Positions 15,277-29,368 of a stretch of DNA of 64,000 bases are shown in pieces. The first letter of the stretch is position 1. Each line of letters begins with the position of its first letter. A model generated the notes under the pieces. It ran no database searches and was not told the DNA's origin. It was given only the letters and a program-made list of their open reading frames with translations. Source of the DNA: Emmonsiellopsis sp. PD_33 (taxonomy: Eukaryota; Ascomycota; Eurotiomycetes; Onygenales; Ajellomycetaceae); NCBI GenBank assembly GCA_032988165.1, contig JANTQF010000078.1, forward strand, positions 62,001 to 126,000, given 5' to 3'. The position numbers and the translations under genes are program-made.

Positions 15277-15530
15277 TGTAATGGGTGTGCTCCAATTAAT
15301 GAATCATATAAGCTAGACACTAAAATCAAGATTATAATCACTAGAGAAAGAAAGAAAAAAGGAAAAGAAATCATGAGATCATATAATATAAATAGAAGAG
15401 AACTACATGAGGTCAGAGTAGATAAATATTCATATAAAAGCCTGATTAGAGGCCTCTAATTAGGCAGTTAGAGATCAGGTAAAGTTCAGGCAAGCTATAG
15501 ATATAGGGTATAAGAGTGTAATTCTTCATA
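15277..15530 (-). repeat. 3' LTR of copy A
   Basis: This LTR is 254 bp and keeps the TG dinucleotide at its plus-strand left edge (TGTAATGGGTGTGC). Its inner edge reads ATTCTTCATA where sister copies read GCCTTTCACA or GCTCTTTACA, showing C to T and G to A change. The core CACTAGAGAAAGAAAG is identical in all four LTRs. Confidence 0.92.
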
Positions 15531-18500
15531 TTATTCTTTCTTATCTAATTTCAGAGGGCAGATAGGGGAGTTCAGAAAACTGGATATAGAGTAATGCAGA
15601 TGAAGTCTCATTAGATAGATATAGCTCTTTATAATAGATAAATACAGTAGTATTTTACAGGGTAGAGGTCAGTTCCTATGAAGGCACTTTATAGCTAAGC
15701 TACTTCACTAGATACTAAAATCCTCATCTATAATAGTAGTAATTAAGGATAGCTTTTATCTCATACTCTACCTCATTATCTTCTCTAATAATGTCAGGTA
15801 GATGCCAGTTAGTGATCTCCTATAAAAGAAGTAGGTCAGTAAAGATCTTATAGAGTAGGTTTATATAAAATATGTTATAGATCTCAGATAGCATGTTAAA
15901 GTAGTAATTATAACTTCTTAGAACTTTAATAATAATATATTTAGTATATTAGTAATTAAGTGTGCAAGATGGCCAATTAGTGGTAATATTCTAAAGATCT
16001 AGTTAAACCTTATTACTCACCTTATAATATTTAGTAGGATTTTAGTGAGTATTTATATAATTTTATTAATCTTACTGAGTACTAATCATGAAGGATTCAG
16101 CTCATTCACAAACTTACTAGAATTTTAAGATGATAGTATCCATAATTTGAATTAAATTATAGAGTAAAATAGAAGGTTCAGACAATTCAGTAAGATTAAG
16201 AACTTTAAAGTTATAATTATATAAGAGAAAAAATAGGCTAACATTAGTATTAACAGCATCATAATTATTAATTATAAGCTTAGCATGCAGAAGAAGTTCA
16301 TTCCAATCATCTTAAGTATATAAATAGAACTTTTGAAGGTAGTTTTTAATCATCTGAATTATACATTTAGTGCTACTGTTAGTTTCAGGGTAATAGATGA
16401 TCAAGAGGTACTAAAAGATTTTAAGAAGTTAATAAATTTAGCTTCAAATAGCTCTAATAAACTGAGTTCTACAGTCTGAGATAATTATATGAAATAGATT
16501 ATATAGATGATAAAATAAACTTTAAAGAAAAACTTTAATTATTATAGGTACATTCATCTTCATATAGAGTTCAAAAATAATATCCTTACTGAGGTGATTA
16601 ATAATAATAAGAATATTCTTACAGCTATTATTTATAAGAAAGTTTATTATAAAGTTAATGATAATATCATATCAGATACATTCAGAAATCAGAAGAGATT
16701 TAAGTAAATCTTAATAATAATTCTATCAGGTAATAATAGATTAGTAGATATTGTAATTCTAAGTAAATTATTAGATGCTCTAAAATATATTAGACTAATA
16801 GAAATCTTAAAATAAAATTTAGTAAAGTACTTTACAGTCTGAATGATCAGTTATTAGAGAATCATAAGTTTTTTATATAATTTAAATGTGTAATGATTCT
16901 GAATTAGAAATCTACTATTTCTCTTAGAAGTATAGTTAATCATTAATATCTATAGAGTATTTAGTTATATTAATATAGATCTAAAGTTCAGATGAGAAGT
17001 AACAAGCTTCATTCTATATAATTTAGATTATTATCTAGTAATATTCATTAAAGATAATAATAATATCTTAGAGTCTCTAAAGTAGAAATAGAGATAATCT
17101 GAGAGAGTTTTCTATAGAGTTTATTTAGGTAGTTATAGCTAACAGAGTAATAGGCAAGATACATATTACTTTATGTGATATTACTTTAAAGTTCTTAAGA
17201 ATTTATAAGTCTAATAATCTCTATTCATAATTTACTTAGCAGGCATTAAAGTCTTTAGAGGGTATATTCTATTTACATCAGAAGAGAGTATCAGTCATAA
17301 AGTTTTCTATACTAAAGTAATAATAAATTATAAAATGAAATTAACTGAGAAATTCAGCTCAGTACATCTAGTATTTAGAGAGTTTATAAATTATAATAAA
17401 ATATTAGAGGTTCTTATAATTTATAATAATCTCAAAGTTTTTTATACTATAGAGTTCAGAGTTCTATTCTTTTAGACATCAGATAATAATAAGAAGTTCT
17501 TTATTATAAATCTTATAGTTAGCTTTAGTAAGACTAAATTTCTTAAATATAAATATATAAGATTATAGGATACCTTCATCATCCCATTGTATGAGAGTGT
17601 TATTTATAATGTAGTTAAAAGAGTTAGTTTCAATCACTATCAGATAATTGAAGTTAAATATAATAAATATTAAGATAGAGATAAATATCTATTTAAGACA
17701 TGTAAATACTCTATTTATTTCTTTAGACTACTGAAATTATTGATCTTTACATGTGAGATTAATCAGCAGTTAGATGATGTTAGAAAAATTTCAAATGAAG
17801 TATCAGTAGAAATTCATAAATTCTAGGAAATTTTACATACTTTTTATAGTTATAGAGGCCTCTCATTTAAGAATAGTAATAATCTTCTTAAGATTCATAT
17901 AGACTCCCTTCTCTATCTCTATGATGAAGTTGAGGTAGATCATCTTTTAAACTTTAAAGATAGATTTATTAATATTAATTAGGAGATTATATTTGTAAAG
18001 ATAGATGAGGACTTTTCAGATATACTCTTAATACTATTTATAAAATCTATTAATGAAGATGAGAATGTTATTAAGGTAGATAGAAGTAAATTCATCTAAA
18101 TAGTTTTATAAGGCTCAGTTAATATATTTCTAGAAGGTGCTTAGAATGTTTATAAGGTTAAAGAGGATGACTGTTCATTCAAACAGACTATATCTCATGT
18201 GAAAGGTAGTTAGTTATTCATCTCCTTCTATAATTTAAATCTTATAAAATATGGAGATGATGTTAAGCTTTATAAACTACTTGACTTATCTAATTTATTT
18301 GAGAGTCTCATTGATTAATAATAATAGATAATGATTTTTTCTTATAAGTTAATTAAGGCTATAATAATCTATGTAGAATCAGAGGTCTCCATTAGACTTC
18401 TTAATAAAAAAAATAAGCATATTAATAGATAAATTACTAATTCAGATGAAACCTTTATCAAAAAGATCATTAAGAGTCTTGTAGAGTATAAGTAATTCAT

Positions 18501-20642
18501 TATATAATATATTATATAGGAGTCCTTAGAGTAGCTAGAGATCTTTACTATCTATTTTCTTAAATTTAATATGATAATTATATATTTCATAGAATAGTAG
18601 GAGCTTCTCAGCAGCCTTATAGTTAAAAACATTAAGAAATTTATAGTAGTGTAGGGGAAGAACTATTACAGGGTTAGTTTTCAGCTTCTTGAAGAGTCAG
18701 GAGAGAACTTTCTCTATGTCAGATATACTAGTAGTAAAGATTTTAATAGGAGATTGAGATTTAAGCTTTTAATTATAATATCAGAGAAGCTCAAAGGCAT
18801 TAGTGGAGATCTAATGAAGGTTAACAGTTTTATAAATATCTTTCTCAGATATATAGATGTCTTCAGGAAACATAATATACTAATTGTATGTATTGATAAG
18901 GGCTTGATGTTCAGATAATCAAAATAGATCTAATATAAAATTATATGAAAGATTCTTAATTTTATATATATAAGTATTCTCTCAGAGAAATCTACTAATA
19001 TCAACATCAAGTTTCATTATATTTCATATAAAGCTATCAGTGTTACTACTGACACCTTCAATCTTTTTAGGGATAATTAAGATACACAGAAGGTTATAAT
19101 GATTAACTATATGAGAATAAATTATTATATAATAATAATAGTTACTATTTATTATAATATTTATATTAAAAGAATAATTAACTATAATAAATATAAGAAT
19201 TATCAGAATTATCATCTTCTTCTTAAAGATTTTTCTATCTAACTTTAGAAGCTTCTACTTGTAATTTCATATAAAAGCTAGTCTTTTCTTAAGTCTAATT
19301 TAGTATCTTTAAAGTTCTTCTCTTTCTTGGACTTGATCTGTACATTCATAGATTATACAGGTAATTTCAGAGAAATATAGGTGTCACAGTAGTTAGCAGC
19401 TCTATACCTAGATTTATTATAGTTAATGTAAATACTTTAGATGCAGTGGTCAGTAATAACAGCAATAATTATATTAGAGATATAAAAGTCATTTATATGA
19501 GCTATTAGCTTCTAGTTCATGACATTTAAATTACAGGACTGAGTTACTCTGAAGAAAGCTTCTTCAGAATTAGTAAGAATATTAGTGTAAAATCAGTTCT
19601 TAATAGCTTTAATTTCAGATAGATTATTCTCTATCTTATGAAATTCTATATAATAATTAGTATATAAAATGAGTCCTTAGATAGAGATAATCTACTATAG
19701 AAGATTAAGATTAATAGCATTCTTAAATATAATCTTTTTAATTATATTATTCTATAATTACTCATTAGTTTTGAGGATCTTCTAATTGAATATTAGAAGA
19801 AAGATAGCTAGTAAGAGAGTTTATTAATAAATATTATGTAGCCAGATGAGAGCCTTTAAGATTATTATAGAATTAAAGAATAAGATATCTAATTGATTCA
19901 GAATAACATTAGAAGATAGTAAGAAGTATAAATTAACCTTCATCTAAGAGTAAAATCAGGTGGAGGTAATACCAGAGAGTTATAAGAAGATATACTATAT
20001 TTAATTCATTAGATTACTAATTATGCAATCATCAATATTAATTTTAACTATAACATTAAGTCATCAGGTAGAGTATTTAATGAGCTTTTCACCACTAAAG
20101 ATTACTAATATAGTAAGTTTTTCTTTTAAATATTTCATAGTGTCATCTAATAGAGTAATTAAGAGGGTAGAAGTTAAAATAGACATTAAAATTAGAGTAG
20201 GTATATAAATCTATTTAGAGAGGCTTTAAACTTGAGTTACAAGCTATTGAATAAGATTTTAGAGATTAACTTTAAAGTTCTAAAAAAGAGGACTATCTTC
20301 ATGTGGAGGATTCATATTTATAATAGATATAAAAGATTGATTAGATTCTAAGGATTTGAAGTATTCATATAAATTAAAGGAAAATCTTATGAGATATTAA
20401 TATAAACTATTAGAATTTTAGGGTCTTTCACTAATATATTATCTGACAGGGCTGAACTAAGTAAATTATATAGAGCTGATATTCTATAGGGACATTTCAT
20501 TAATATTTATTAGAATTTAAAGAAGTTAGTTATATGTGTAAATTGCATTCAGAAGATTCTACTATACATATAAATTATATTTAAAAGATGAGTATAATAT
20601 TAGAGATCTCTGAGAAGAGATTAAATGTGAGTGATTATAAAA

Positions 20643-20896
20643 TATAATAGATGTGCTCTAATTAATAGATTATGCAAGTTAGATGCTAAAATTAAAATTA
20701 TAATCACTAGAGAAAGAAAGAAAAAAGGAAAAGAAATTATAAGATTATACAATATAAATAGAAGAGAACTATATAAGGTCAGAGCAAATAAACATTCATA
20801 TGAAAGCCTGGTTAGAGGCCTCTAATTAGATAGTTAGAGATTAGGTAAAATTTAAGCAAGCTATAGATATAGAGTATAAGAGTGTAGCCTTTCACA
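20643..20896 (-). repeat. 5' LTR of copy A
   Basis: This LTR is 254 bp and ends in CA at 20896, directly followed by the ACTTT target duplication. It differs from its partner at 15277-15530 by transitions spread through the unit. The inner edge has lost the canonical TG (TATAATAG in place of TGTAATGG). I saw no clear primer-binding site starting TGG just inside it. Confidence 0.92.
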
Positions 20897-20901
20897 ACTT
20901 T

Positions 20902-23051
20902 CTAGCCTTAACTCTCTCTTAATCTCAGCTATTTTCTTTTTTAGTTTCTTGTAGAATTCTAAAAACCTTTAGCTTACTTTTAGTTATATTTTAATCTATT
21001 TATTTCAGTTATCATTATATTTTCTCACTCAACTGGACTTAAAGTATGAGAGAATTCCTATCAAGCTCAATAATAACTTGCTGTAATGATAGTAGTGACT
21101 GAGAAAGTATAAGTTACTAGTATAATATCTACTTTAACTTAAACCTTTAAATTTAATTAAGTTACAATTAATAAAGTAATAAATAACACTAAATATCATA
21201 CTTTTAATGATGTTATAAAGACTCTTCTGTCTCAGCTATATATATAAATCAGTGCTGTAGAATGCTATCTGGAAATTCATAACTAATTAGCTTATAATTT
21301 TAATGTTATAATCCCTTAAATTACTGGCTATTACTCTGCCCTTAAAACCACCTATAAGTATAATGATATCACTCAAATCACTAGCTGTCACTTTACTCTT
21401 AAAATTACTTAATACTTATAAGTATGATAACACCTGCAGTTATTATTATATGAAGAATGTTAAGTGTAAGAACAGCCTTAAGATACTAATAAAGTAAGAG
21501 ATATCTAAAACTAAAAATTTAATGAAGAAAGAGGAGGATGATTCTGAGGATGACATTTAACTCTATAATATTCTTAAATATGAAAATGTATAGATACTGA
21601 GCTAACTTAAATATTATTAGCTGTAATCTCCTACTTTCTACTTCAAACTTTCTTATTTTCTTCATGAATTATCTCTTATTTCTTTATTACTTTATAATAT
21701 TATCTGATTGTTATTAATGATTCAACATTAATAATAATATTAGAAGGATAATGTGTAATAGCTATCTAAATGAATTTTTAGTATATATTTAGCTTAAGAA
21801 TGAAACTCTTAATTACTCAGTATTTAGATATTATCTATTAATTAATCTCATCTTATTCAGCTATCTAGGCTATCTGAGTGAAGTGCTGAAGCATCTAAAG
21901 GTTTTATGAGTTAGTATGATTATATATAATACTAATAATTAATTAGTCATTCACATCTAGATTTTTATTCATCTCCTCTCTACTATCTTAATGCCTACTA
22001 ATTTACCCAATCTTTCTCTCAATCACTATTTATAAATGTAAGTTTAACCTCTCTACTCTATATCTATATTACTCTGCTCAGAGAGTGCTATAGATGATCT
22101 TAAATACTTCTTACTCTTAGAATATTAAATACTCTAAATTCTATAAGATATATTTCTTTTAAGTATTATTTAAATACTTCTACAGACTTTTAATAATATA
22201 TCTACTAATTATAAGTACTAACTTCTATAGTATGCCTGCATTTTCTCATTCTGAGCTCAATCTGGGCTCTGGTTTTTTCTGCAGTTCTTTTCTATATCTA
22301 TTAAATTCTTATCCTATAGGAATTTACATTATTCTCTTGATCTTAAAGCACCCTACTTCAAGTATATTTATCTTATAGTAGAAATAAGTGTATACTTATT
22401 TCTTATTTATTTCTTCTAACTCTTTCTCATTCTCTTAGTATTAAGACAAAGTGATTTATCTTAAGTCTTTTAAGATTTAATCTTATAGCTACTTTAAAAG
22501 CAGCTATAAGATGTTACTTCCTACTTAAGATAGTATCTTTTCATTATCTTTCTTAAGCACTGATTTCCATGATTCTATAAATCTTTTCTTTTATCTATAA
22601 TATAATTATATTGCTGCTGTTAGCTAACCTGTCCAGGCTTCATAAAATGTATAAAATTATAGTGATGAGTTAAAGTTTAAAAGTATTAAAAGTATTATAT
22701 AGATCTATATCTTATAAATATATATTCAGTATCTAATGTTATTTATTTCTATATAAATCTAATTATATTAATAATAGTTGTATACTCACCTGCTCAATGT
22801 TAATCTCCATATAAGATCTTAAAAAACTCTTAGCTTAGAACTTCTCTTCTTCACATACATCATTGCTGAGCCCATGAGAAGTATGTTTATTTTAATATTA
22901 AGACTAATAGAATCTCCTCTATTATTAGTTCTTATTTCTAGATTTAACTACTATATTATTTACTTGCTTATTATTACTTATTATTACTTACTAGTATTAC
23001 TTACTTCATTTCAATATGATATATATTAATAGTTTAATACTCTATATGTTA
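20902..23051. other. 2.15-kb spacer between the inverted elements
   Basis: This stretch is AT-rich and lacks CpG and long open frames. It is the target DNA into which both elements inserted, or an older element interrupted by them. I recognise no coding motif in it. Confidence 0.5.
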
Positions 23052-23056
23052 ATACC

Positions 23057-23310
23057 TGTAAAGAGCTATATTCTTATATTCTATATTCATAGCTTGCCTA
23101 AACTTCACCCTATCTTTAACTACTCAATTAGAGGTCTCTAACTAGGCCTTTATATGAACATTTATCTACTCTAACCTTATATAGTTCTCTTTCATTTATA
23201 TTGTATGATCTCATGATTTCTTTTCCTTTTTCCTTTCTTTCTCTAGTAATTATAATCTTGATTTTAGTGTCTAACTTACATGATTTATTAATTAGAGCAC
23301 ACCTATTACA
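23057..23310 (+). repeat. 5' LTR of copy B
   Basis: This 254-bp LTR begins TGTAAAGAGC and ends TATTACA, so both TG and CA ends survive. It is immediately preceded by the ATACC target duplication. It is homologous in reverse orientation to the LTRs of copy A. Confidence 0.92.
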
Positions 23311-26300
23311 TTTTATAATTACTCATTTAATTTCTTCTTAGAGATCTCTATTATTATATTTATCTTTCAAATGTAACTTACATGTATAGTAGAATCTTCT
23401 AAATATAACTTATATATATAGTTAATTTCTCTAAATTCTAATAAATACTGGTGAAATGTCTTTATGAGATATTAGCTCTATATAACTCACTTAGTTTAGC
23501 TCTATCAGATAATATGTTAGTAAAAGACCTTAAAGCTCTAACAGTTTATATTAATATCTTATAAGATTTTCCTTTAATCTATATGAATCCTCTGAACTTT
23601 TAGAATCTAACCAATCTTTTACATTCATTATAAATATAAATCCTCTATATGAAGATAGCCTCTCTTCTCAGAGCTTTAAAGCTAATCTCTAAAATCTTAT
23701 CTAATAGCTTATAACTTAAGTTTAGAGCCTCTCTAAATAAATTCATATATTTATTCTGATTCTGATGTCTATTCCAACTTCTACCCCTCTAATTGCTCTA
23801 TTAGATGATACTATGAAATACTCAAAAGAAAAACTTACTATATTAATAATCTTTAATAGTAAAAAGCTCATTAAATACTCTATCTGATGACTTAATGTTA
23901 TAATCAAAATTAACATTAATAGTTATATAATTAGTAATCTAATTAATTAGATATAATATATCTTCTTGTGACTCTCTAGCACTATTTCTACTCAATTTCA
24001 CTCTTAAATGAAGGTTAATTTATACTTTCTACTATTCTCTAATGTCATTTTAAATCAGCTAGATATCTTATTCTCTAACTTTATAGTAATTTTAAAAGTT
24101 CTCATCTAACTACACAGTATCCACTAGTGAACTCTCTTACTAGCTATCTTTTTCTTAATGTTTGATTAGAAGATTCTTGAAGCTAACAGGCAATTATAAG
24201 ATAATATAATTAAAAAGACTATACTTAAGAAAGTCATCAATTTTGACCTTCTATAATAAATTATTTCTATCTGAGAACCCACTTTATACATCAACTATTA
24301 CATAGAACTTTATAAGATAGAGAATAATCTATTTGAAATTAAAACTATTAAGAATTAGTTCTACACTGATACTCTTACTAACTCTAGAGAAGTTTTCCTC
24401 AGAGTGACTTAGCTCTACAATTTAAATGTTATAGACTGGAAGCTAATAGCTTGCATGAATAACTTTTATATCTCTAATATAATTACTATTATTATTATAG
24501 ATTACTGTATCTGAGGAGTTTACATTAACTGTAATAAATCTAAGTATAGAATTACTAACTACTATAATATCTATATTTCTCTGAAACTACCTGTATGATC
24601 TACAAATATGCAGGCTAAACTTAAAAAAGAGAAGAACTTTAAAAATATTAAATCAGACTTAAGAAAAGACTAGCTTCTATATGAAGTTACAAGTGGAAGC
24701 TTCTGAAGTTAGATAGAAAGATCTTTAAGAAGAAGATGATAATTCTAGTAATTCTTATATCTATTATAATTAATTATTCTTTTAATATGAATGCTATAAT
24801 AGATAGTAATTACTATTACTATATAATAATTCATTCTTATATGATTAACTATTATAATCTCTCATGTATTCTAATTGTCCCCTAAAAGATTGAAGGCATC
24901 AGTGGTGACACTGGCAGCTTCATATAAAATATGATGAAACTTGATGTTAATATTAGTAAATTCCTCTAAGAGAATACTTATACATATAAAATTGAAAATC
25001 TTCTATATGATTTCATATTAGATCTATCTTAGTTATCTGAATATTAAGCTCTTATTAATATATATAATTAGTATGTTATATTCCCTAAAGATATCTATAT
25101 ATCTGAGAAAGATATCTATAAAATTATCAACCTTTACTAGATCTCTACTAATACCTTTAAACTTCTTTAATATTATAATTAGAAGCTTAAGTTTTAATCC
25201 TCTATCAAAATCTTTATTACTAGTATATCTAATATAGAGAAAGCTCTCTTCTAACTCTCTAAGAAGCTGAAAATCAACTTTACAACAGTTCTTTCTCTAT
25301 ATTATTATGAATTTCTTAATATTTTTAACTATAAGGCTGCTAAGAAGCTCCTGCTATCTCACAGTATATATAATTATCATATTGAACTTAAGAAAATAAA
25401 TAGTAAGAATTCTTAGCTACCCTGAGAACTTCTATACAACATGTCATGCAATGAACTGCTTGTATTCTATAAAACTCTTAATAATCTTCTTAATAAAGAT
25501 TTTATTTAAATTAGTAATTTATTTGTTAACACATTCATTCTTTTTACTAAGAAGCCTGATGAAGGCCTCTAATTCTATGTAGATTACTATAGTCTTAACT
25601 GACTTATAAGAAAAAATTGTTATTTACTATTATTAATTAATGAGACTTTTAAATGAATTAAATAAGCTAAGTAGTTCATAAAGCTTAATATTATCTCTAT
25701 ATTTTATAAGATTTAAATTGCAGAAGGAGATAAATAGCTGATTACTTTTTATATGAAATATAATTTATTTAAATAAATAGTTATTCTTTTTAGTCTTACA
25801 AACATTCTAAGTACTTTTTAGAATTACATCAACTAGGCTTTATAAGACTATTTAGATGAATTTACTTCTATTTATCTTAATGACATTTTTATTTTTACTA
25901 ATAAATCTCATAAATAGTACTAAGAGTACATCTGAAAGGTTCTCATCTATCTCTATAAATATAATCTCCTAATTAATATTAATAAATTTATCTTTAAAGT
26001 TTAAGAGATGATCAACCTTAGCTTCATCATAAAGATAAGAAAGAGAGTCTATATGAACCTTAAGAAGATTATTATTATTTTTAAATGAAAAGTCCTTATA
26101 ATTATAAAAGATGTGTGAAGCTTTCTAGAATTTATAAATTTCTACTGATATTTTATTTAGGATTTTTCTGACATTATCTGATTACTAACTGATCTCACAT
26201 GCAAAGACTAATAATTTCAGTGGTTTAGAGAAGCAGATAGAATATTTATACATTTTAAGTAAATATTTATCTTTATTTTAATATTCATTACATTTAATTC

Positions 26301-28420
26301 TAACTATCTAATGATGATTAAAATAAACTCTTCTAGTTACATTATAGATAATATTCTTATATAATGAGATGATGAAGATGTCCTACAATCTTATATATTT
26401 ATATTTAAGAAATTCAGCTCTACTAAAACTAATTATAAAATTTATAATAAAAAGCTTCTCATCATTATTTAATGTCTAGAGGAATGAGACTTTAAACTTT
26501 ACAGTATAAAAAACTTTAAGATCATTATAAATCATAAGAATCTCTAATATTTCACTATAACTTATAAACTCTCTAAATGCTAAATGTATTGAGCTGAATT
26601 CCTCAGTCAATTTCATTTTATAATCTATTATTATTCTAGTATAGAGAACTCTATAGCTGACACTCTTTTCTAATATAAATAGAATATATCCTCTAAAGAC
26701 TCTAACACCTATTAGGTAAATCACAAATAGAGATTATTAAACCTATAGATTCTTAAGGACTCTAAAGTAATACTATATAAAGTAATATATATCTCATTTA
26801 TTACTCTATCAGCTATAATTATCTAAATAAACTCTATAAATAACTTCTTCAGATCATTTCTACTCTTACTTCAGAAACTCTGAAATATTACTACCACCTT
26901 CAATAAATATCTTTAGATGATGACTCAGATTATATAGAATAAAGCTTATTACTTCTTACTTAAACTTTAGACTTATATTAATATAATTAAATGCTTTATA
27001 AACATCAACACCTAATTATACTTCTAGAGGAGATGATAGATTCTTAATTTAGAATCATTATACATTTAAATTATATAAGAAACTTATGATTCTCTGATGA
27101 CTAGCTATCTAAGCTATAAAATACTTTACTAAATTTTATTCTAAGATTTCTATTAGTTTAATATATCTCAGAGCATCTAACAGTTCATCTAAAACTATAA
27201 TATCTATTAATCTATTATTATCTAGCAGGACTATTATTAAGGTCTACTTAAATCTCTTCTGATTTCTAAATGTATTTAATATAATATCACTATTGCCTTT
27301 ATAGTAAACCTTCTTATAAGTAATGACTATAAGAATATTCTTATTATTATTGATTGCCTTAGTAAGAGTATTATCCTTAAACTCTATATAAAGATAAATA
27401 TATCTATAGTAGCTAAAGCCTTCTTCTGAAGTTCATTTTATTATCTATATAATTTATTCTATATAATCATTTTAAATTATAAAACCTAGTTTATTAGAGC
27501 TATCTGAAGCTGAATCTATCAGCTCCTTAAGATCTTTTAGTATCTTTTAATTACTTATTACTCTGAAACTGATAGTAACACTGAACATATAATTCAGATA
27601 ACTAAAAATTACCTCTAAAAGTTTTATTTATATACTTAAGATGACTGGAATGGACTCCTCCTGCATGCTAAGCTTATAATTAATAATTATAATACTATTA
27701 GTACTAATATTAGCTTATTTTTTCTTTTATATAATTATAATTTTAAAGTTCTTAATCTTACTGAATTGCCTGAACCTTCTATCTTACCCTACAGTTTAAT
27801 TCAAATTATGAATACTATTATCTTGAAACTTTAGTAAGCTTATAAATAAGCTGAATCCTTTATGACCAGTACTTAGTAAGATTAATAGAATTATATAAAT
27901 ACTCACTGAAATCCTACTAAATACTATAAGATAGGTAATAAGATCTAATTAGATCTCTAAAATATTATCACTAATTAACTATCTTACATGCTTGACTACT
28001 AATATACTAAATACACTATTATTAAAATTCTAGAGAGTTATAACTACTATCTTAATATATTACCTGGGATTTATAATATATTTTATATAAATCTACTTCA
28101 TAAGGTTTTCATTAATCTACTTCTCTTATAGAAGATCACTAACTGGCATCTACCTGGCATCATTAGAGAAGATAATAAGATAGAGTATGAGATAGAAGTC
28201 ATCCTCAATTACTACTATTATAGGTAAGGATTTCAGTATCTAGTGAAGTAGCTTAGCTATAAAGTGTCTTTATAAGAACTAACCTTTACCCTGTAAGATA
28301 CTACTATACTTATTTATTATAAAAAACTATATCTATTTAATGAGACTTTATTTATATTATTCTACATCTAATTTTCTGAACTCTCCTATCTACCCTCTAA
28401 AACTAAATAGAAAAGAATAA

Positions 28421-28674
28421 TATAAAGAATTATACTCTTATATTTTATATCTATAGCTCATCTGAACTTCATCTGATTTCTAACTACTTAATTAGAGGCC
28501 TCTAACTAGACTTTTATATGAATATTTATTCACTCTAATCTCATATAATTCTCTTCTATTTATATTATATGATCTTATAATTTCTTTTCCTTTTTCCTTT
28601 CTTTCTCTAGTAATTATAATCTTGATTTTAGCATTTAACTTATATGATCCATTAATTAGAGCACACCTAATATA
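28421..28674 (+). repeat. 3' LTR of copy B
   Basis: This 254-bp LTR has lost its canonical ends through transitions (TATAAAGAAT in place of TGTAAAGAGC, and TATA at the end). It is preceded by an A/G-rich stretch consistent with a polypurine tract and followed by the ATACC duplication. Confidence 0.92.
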
Positions 28675-28679
28675 ATACC

Positions 28680-29368
28680 CTATATGCTAATACTTTATAT
28701 TATATTTTTTTTAATCTTATTTACTTGCTTATTACCACTCATTATTACTTGATATTACTTACTCTATTCTGATGTAATATATATTAATATCCTATACTAT
28801 ATTTTTTCTAACTATATAATTTGAATGATATAAAGGCCTAGAGTTCTAATGAAAGATAATTTATATATTCTAATATTTATTTATCTATTTAAATAAATCA
28901 TTAGATATTTATATAGAAATGGGAATTATTCTGCATCTTAGAGACTATATGAGAACTATAGTAGAATTATATAATAATAATAGTATAACTATTTTTAAAC
29001 TGATTATAGATATCTTCTGGAAGTAATAGAATGATTATAGTAACCTCAGAATATTACCTTTATAATTGAGATATTTTCTTGATGTTTATAAATCTAATGA
29101 GGATATTGTATTAATATTTTTTAGCAGGGAATATTATTATATACTAGAAATATTATAATGTATAATGTACATTCTATGGTATGAGATGATATTATACTAG
29201 AGATATTATATCTTAATAGAATATTGTAAGATTATTAATATTCATAAATATAATAGAATATATAGCATTCTCTATTAATGTAGAGAATGTAGGAGACATT
29301 GCATAGCCAAGAGACATAGTAGTTAAGATATGATTGTAGAATGATATCTAGAAATTGAACATGGTGTG
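28680..29368. other. AT-rich margin between copy B and the isochore border
   Basis: This stretch is AT-rich and CpG-free, without coding potential or identifiable repeats beyond short internal repeats such as GAGATATTATAT near 29,140 and 29,200. It is the last part of the RIP-affected block. Confidence 0.5.

Larger units (their letters stand above)
15277..20896 (-). mobile_element. RIP-inactivated Gypsy-type LTR retrotransposon, copy A
   Basis: The element is 5,620 bp with two 254-bp LTRs (15277-15530 and 20643-20896), flanked by a perfect 5-bp duplication ACTTT at 15272-15276 and 20897-20901. It matches copy B in reverse complement along its length, so its coding strand is minus. The stretch at about 17,930-18,090 matches the reverse-transcriptase region of copy B. 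A purine-rich tract ending AGAAAGAATAA abuts the 3' LTR inner edge on the minus strand, as expected for a polypurine tract. Stops are frequent in all frames, and differences from copy B are nearly all transitions. It is a dead copy, mutated in place after insertion. Confidence 0.92.
23057..28674 (+). mobile_element. RIP-inactivated Gypsy-type LTR retrotransposon, copy B
   Basis: The element is 5,618 bp with 254-bp LTRs (23057-23310 and 28421-28674), flanked by a perfect ATACC duplication at 23052-23056 and 28675-28679. In one plus-strand frame, 25873-25990 reads as the Gypsy reverse-transcriptase active-site region: YLND in place of YxDD, followed by residues resembling the usual tail that ends in a K/FxFK motif, broken by stops. 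About 26,095-26,225 reads as the region after the RT that contains an ExxxFYxxFIxDFS-like motif and TDLT. RNase H and integrase should lie further downstream, but I could not delimit them. The gag region is presumably 23.3-24.5 kb. No intact frame remains. Confidence 0.92.
1..29368. other. AT-rich, CpG-free, gene-free isochore
   Basis: This block is very AT-rich and, read by eye, contains no CG dinucleotide; the first I see is at about 29,459. Open frames are short and scattered, and none resembles a fungal gene. Two full-length retrotransposon copies lie inside it and are listed separately. Comparing them shows C/T and G/A differences, often CA or TG against TA, as expected from RIP. The composition changes abruptly at the right end. 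The block is transposon-derived heterochromatin by sequence. Whether it is also a centromere or a chromosome end cannot be told from the sequence. Confidence 0.9.

Noticed and set aside
26476..26724. 82-codon minus-strand frame inside copy B
   Set aside because: It is antisense to the coding strand of the retrotransposon; a broken homologous stretch in copy A (17,341-17,480) is likewise on the antisense strand.
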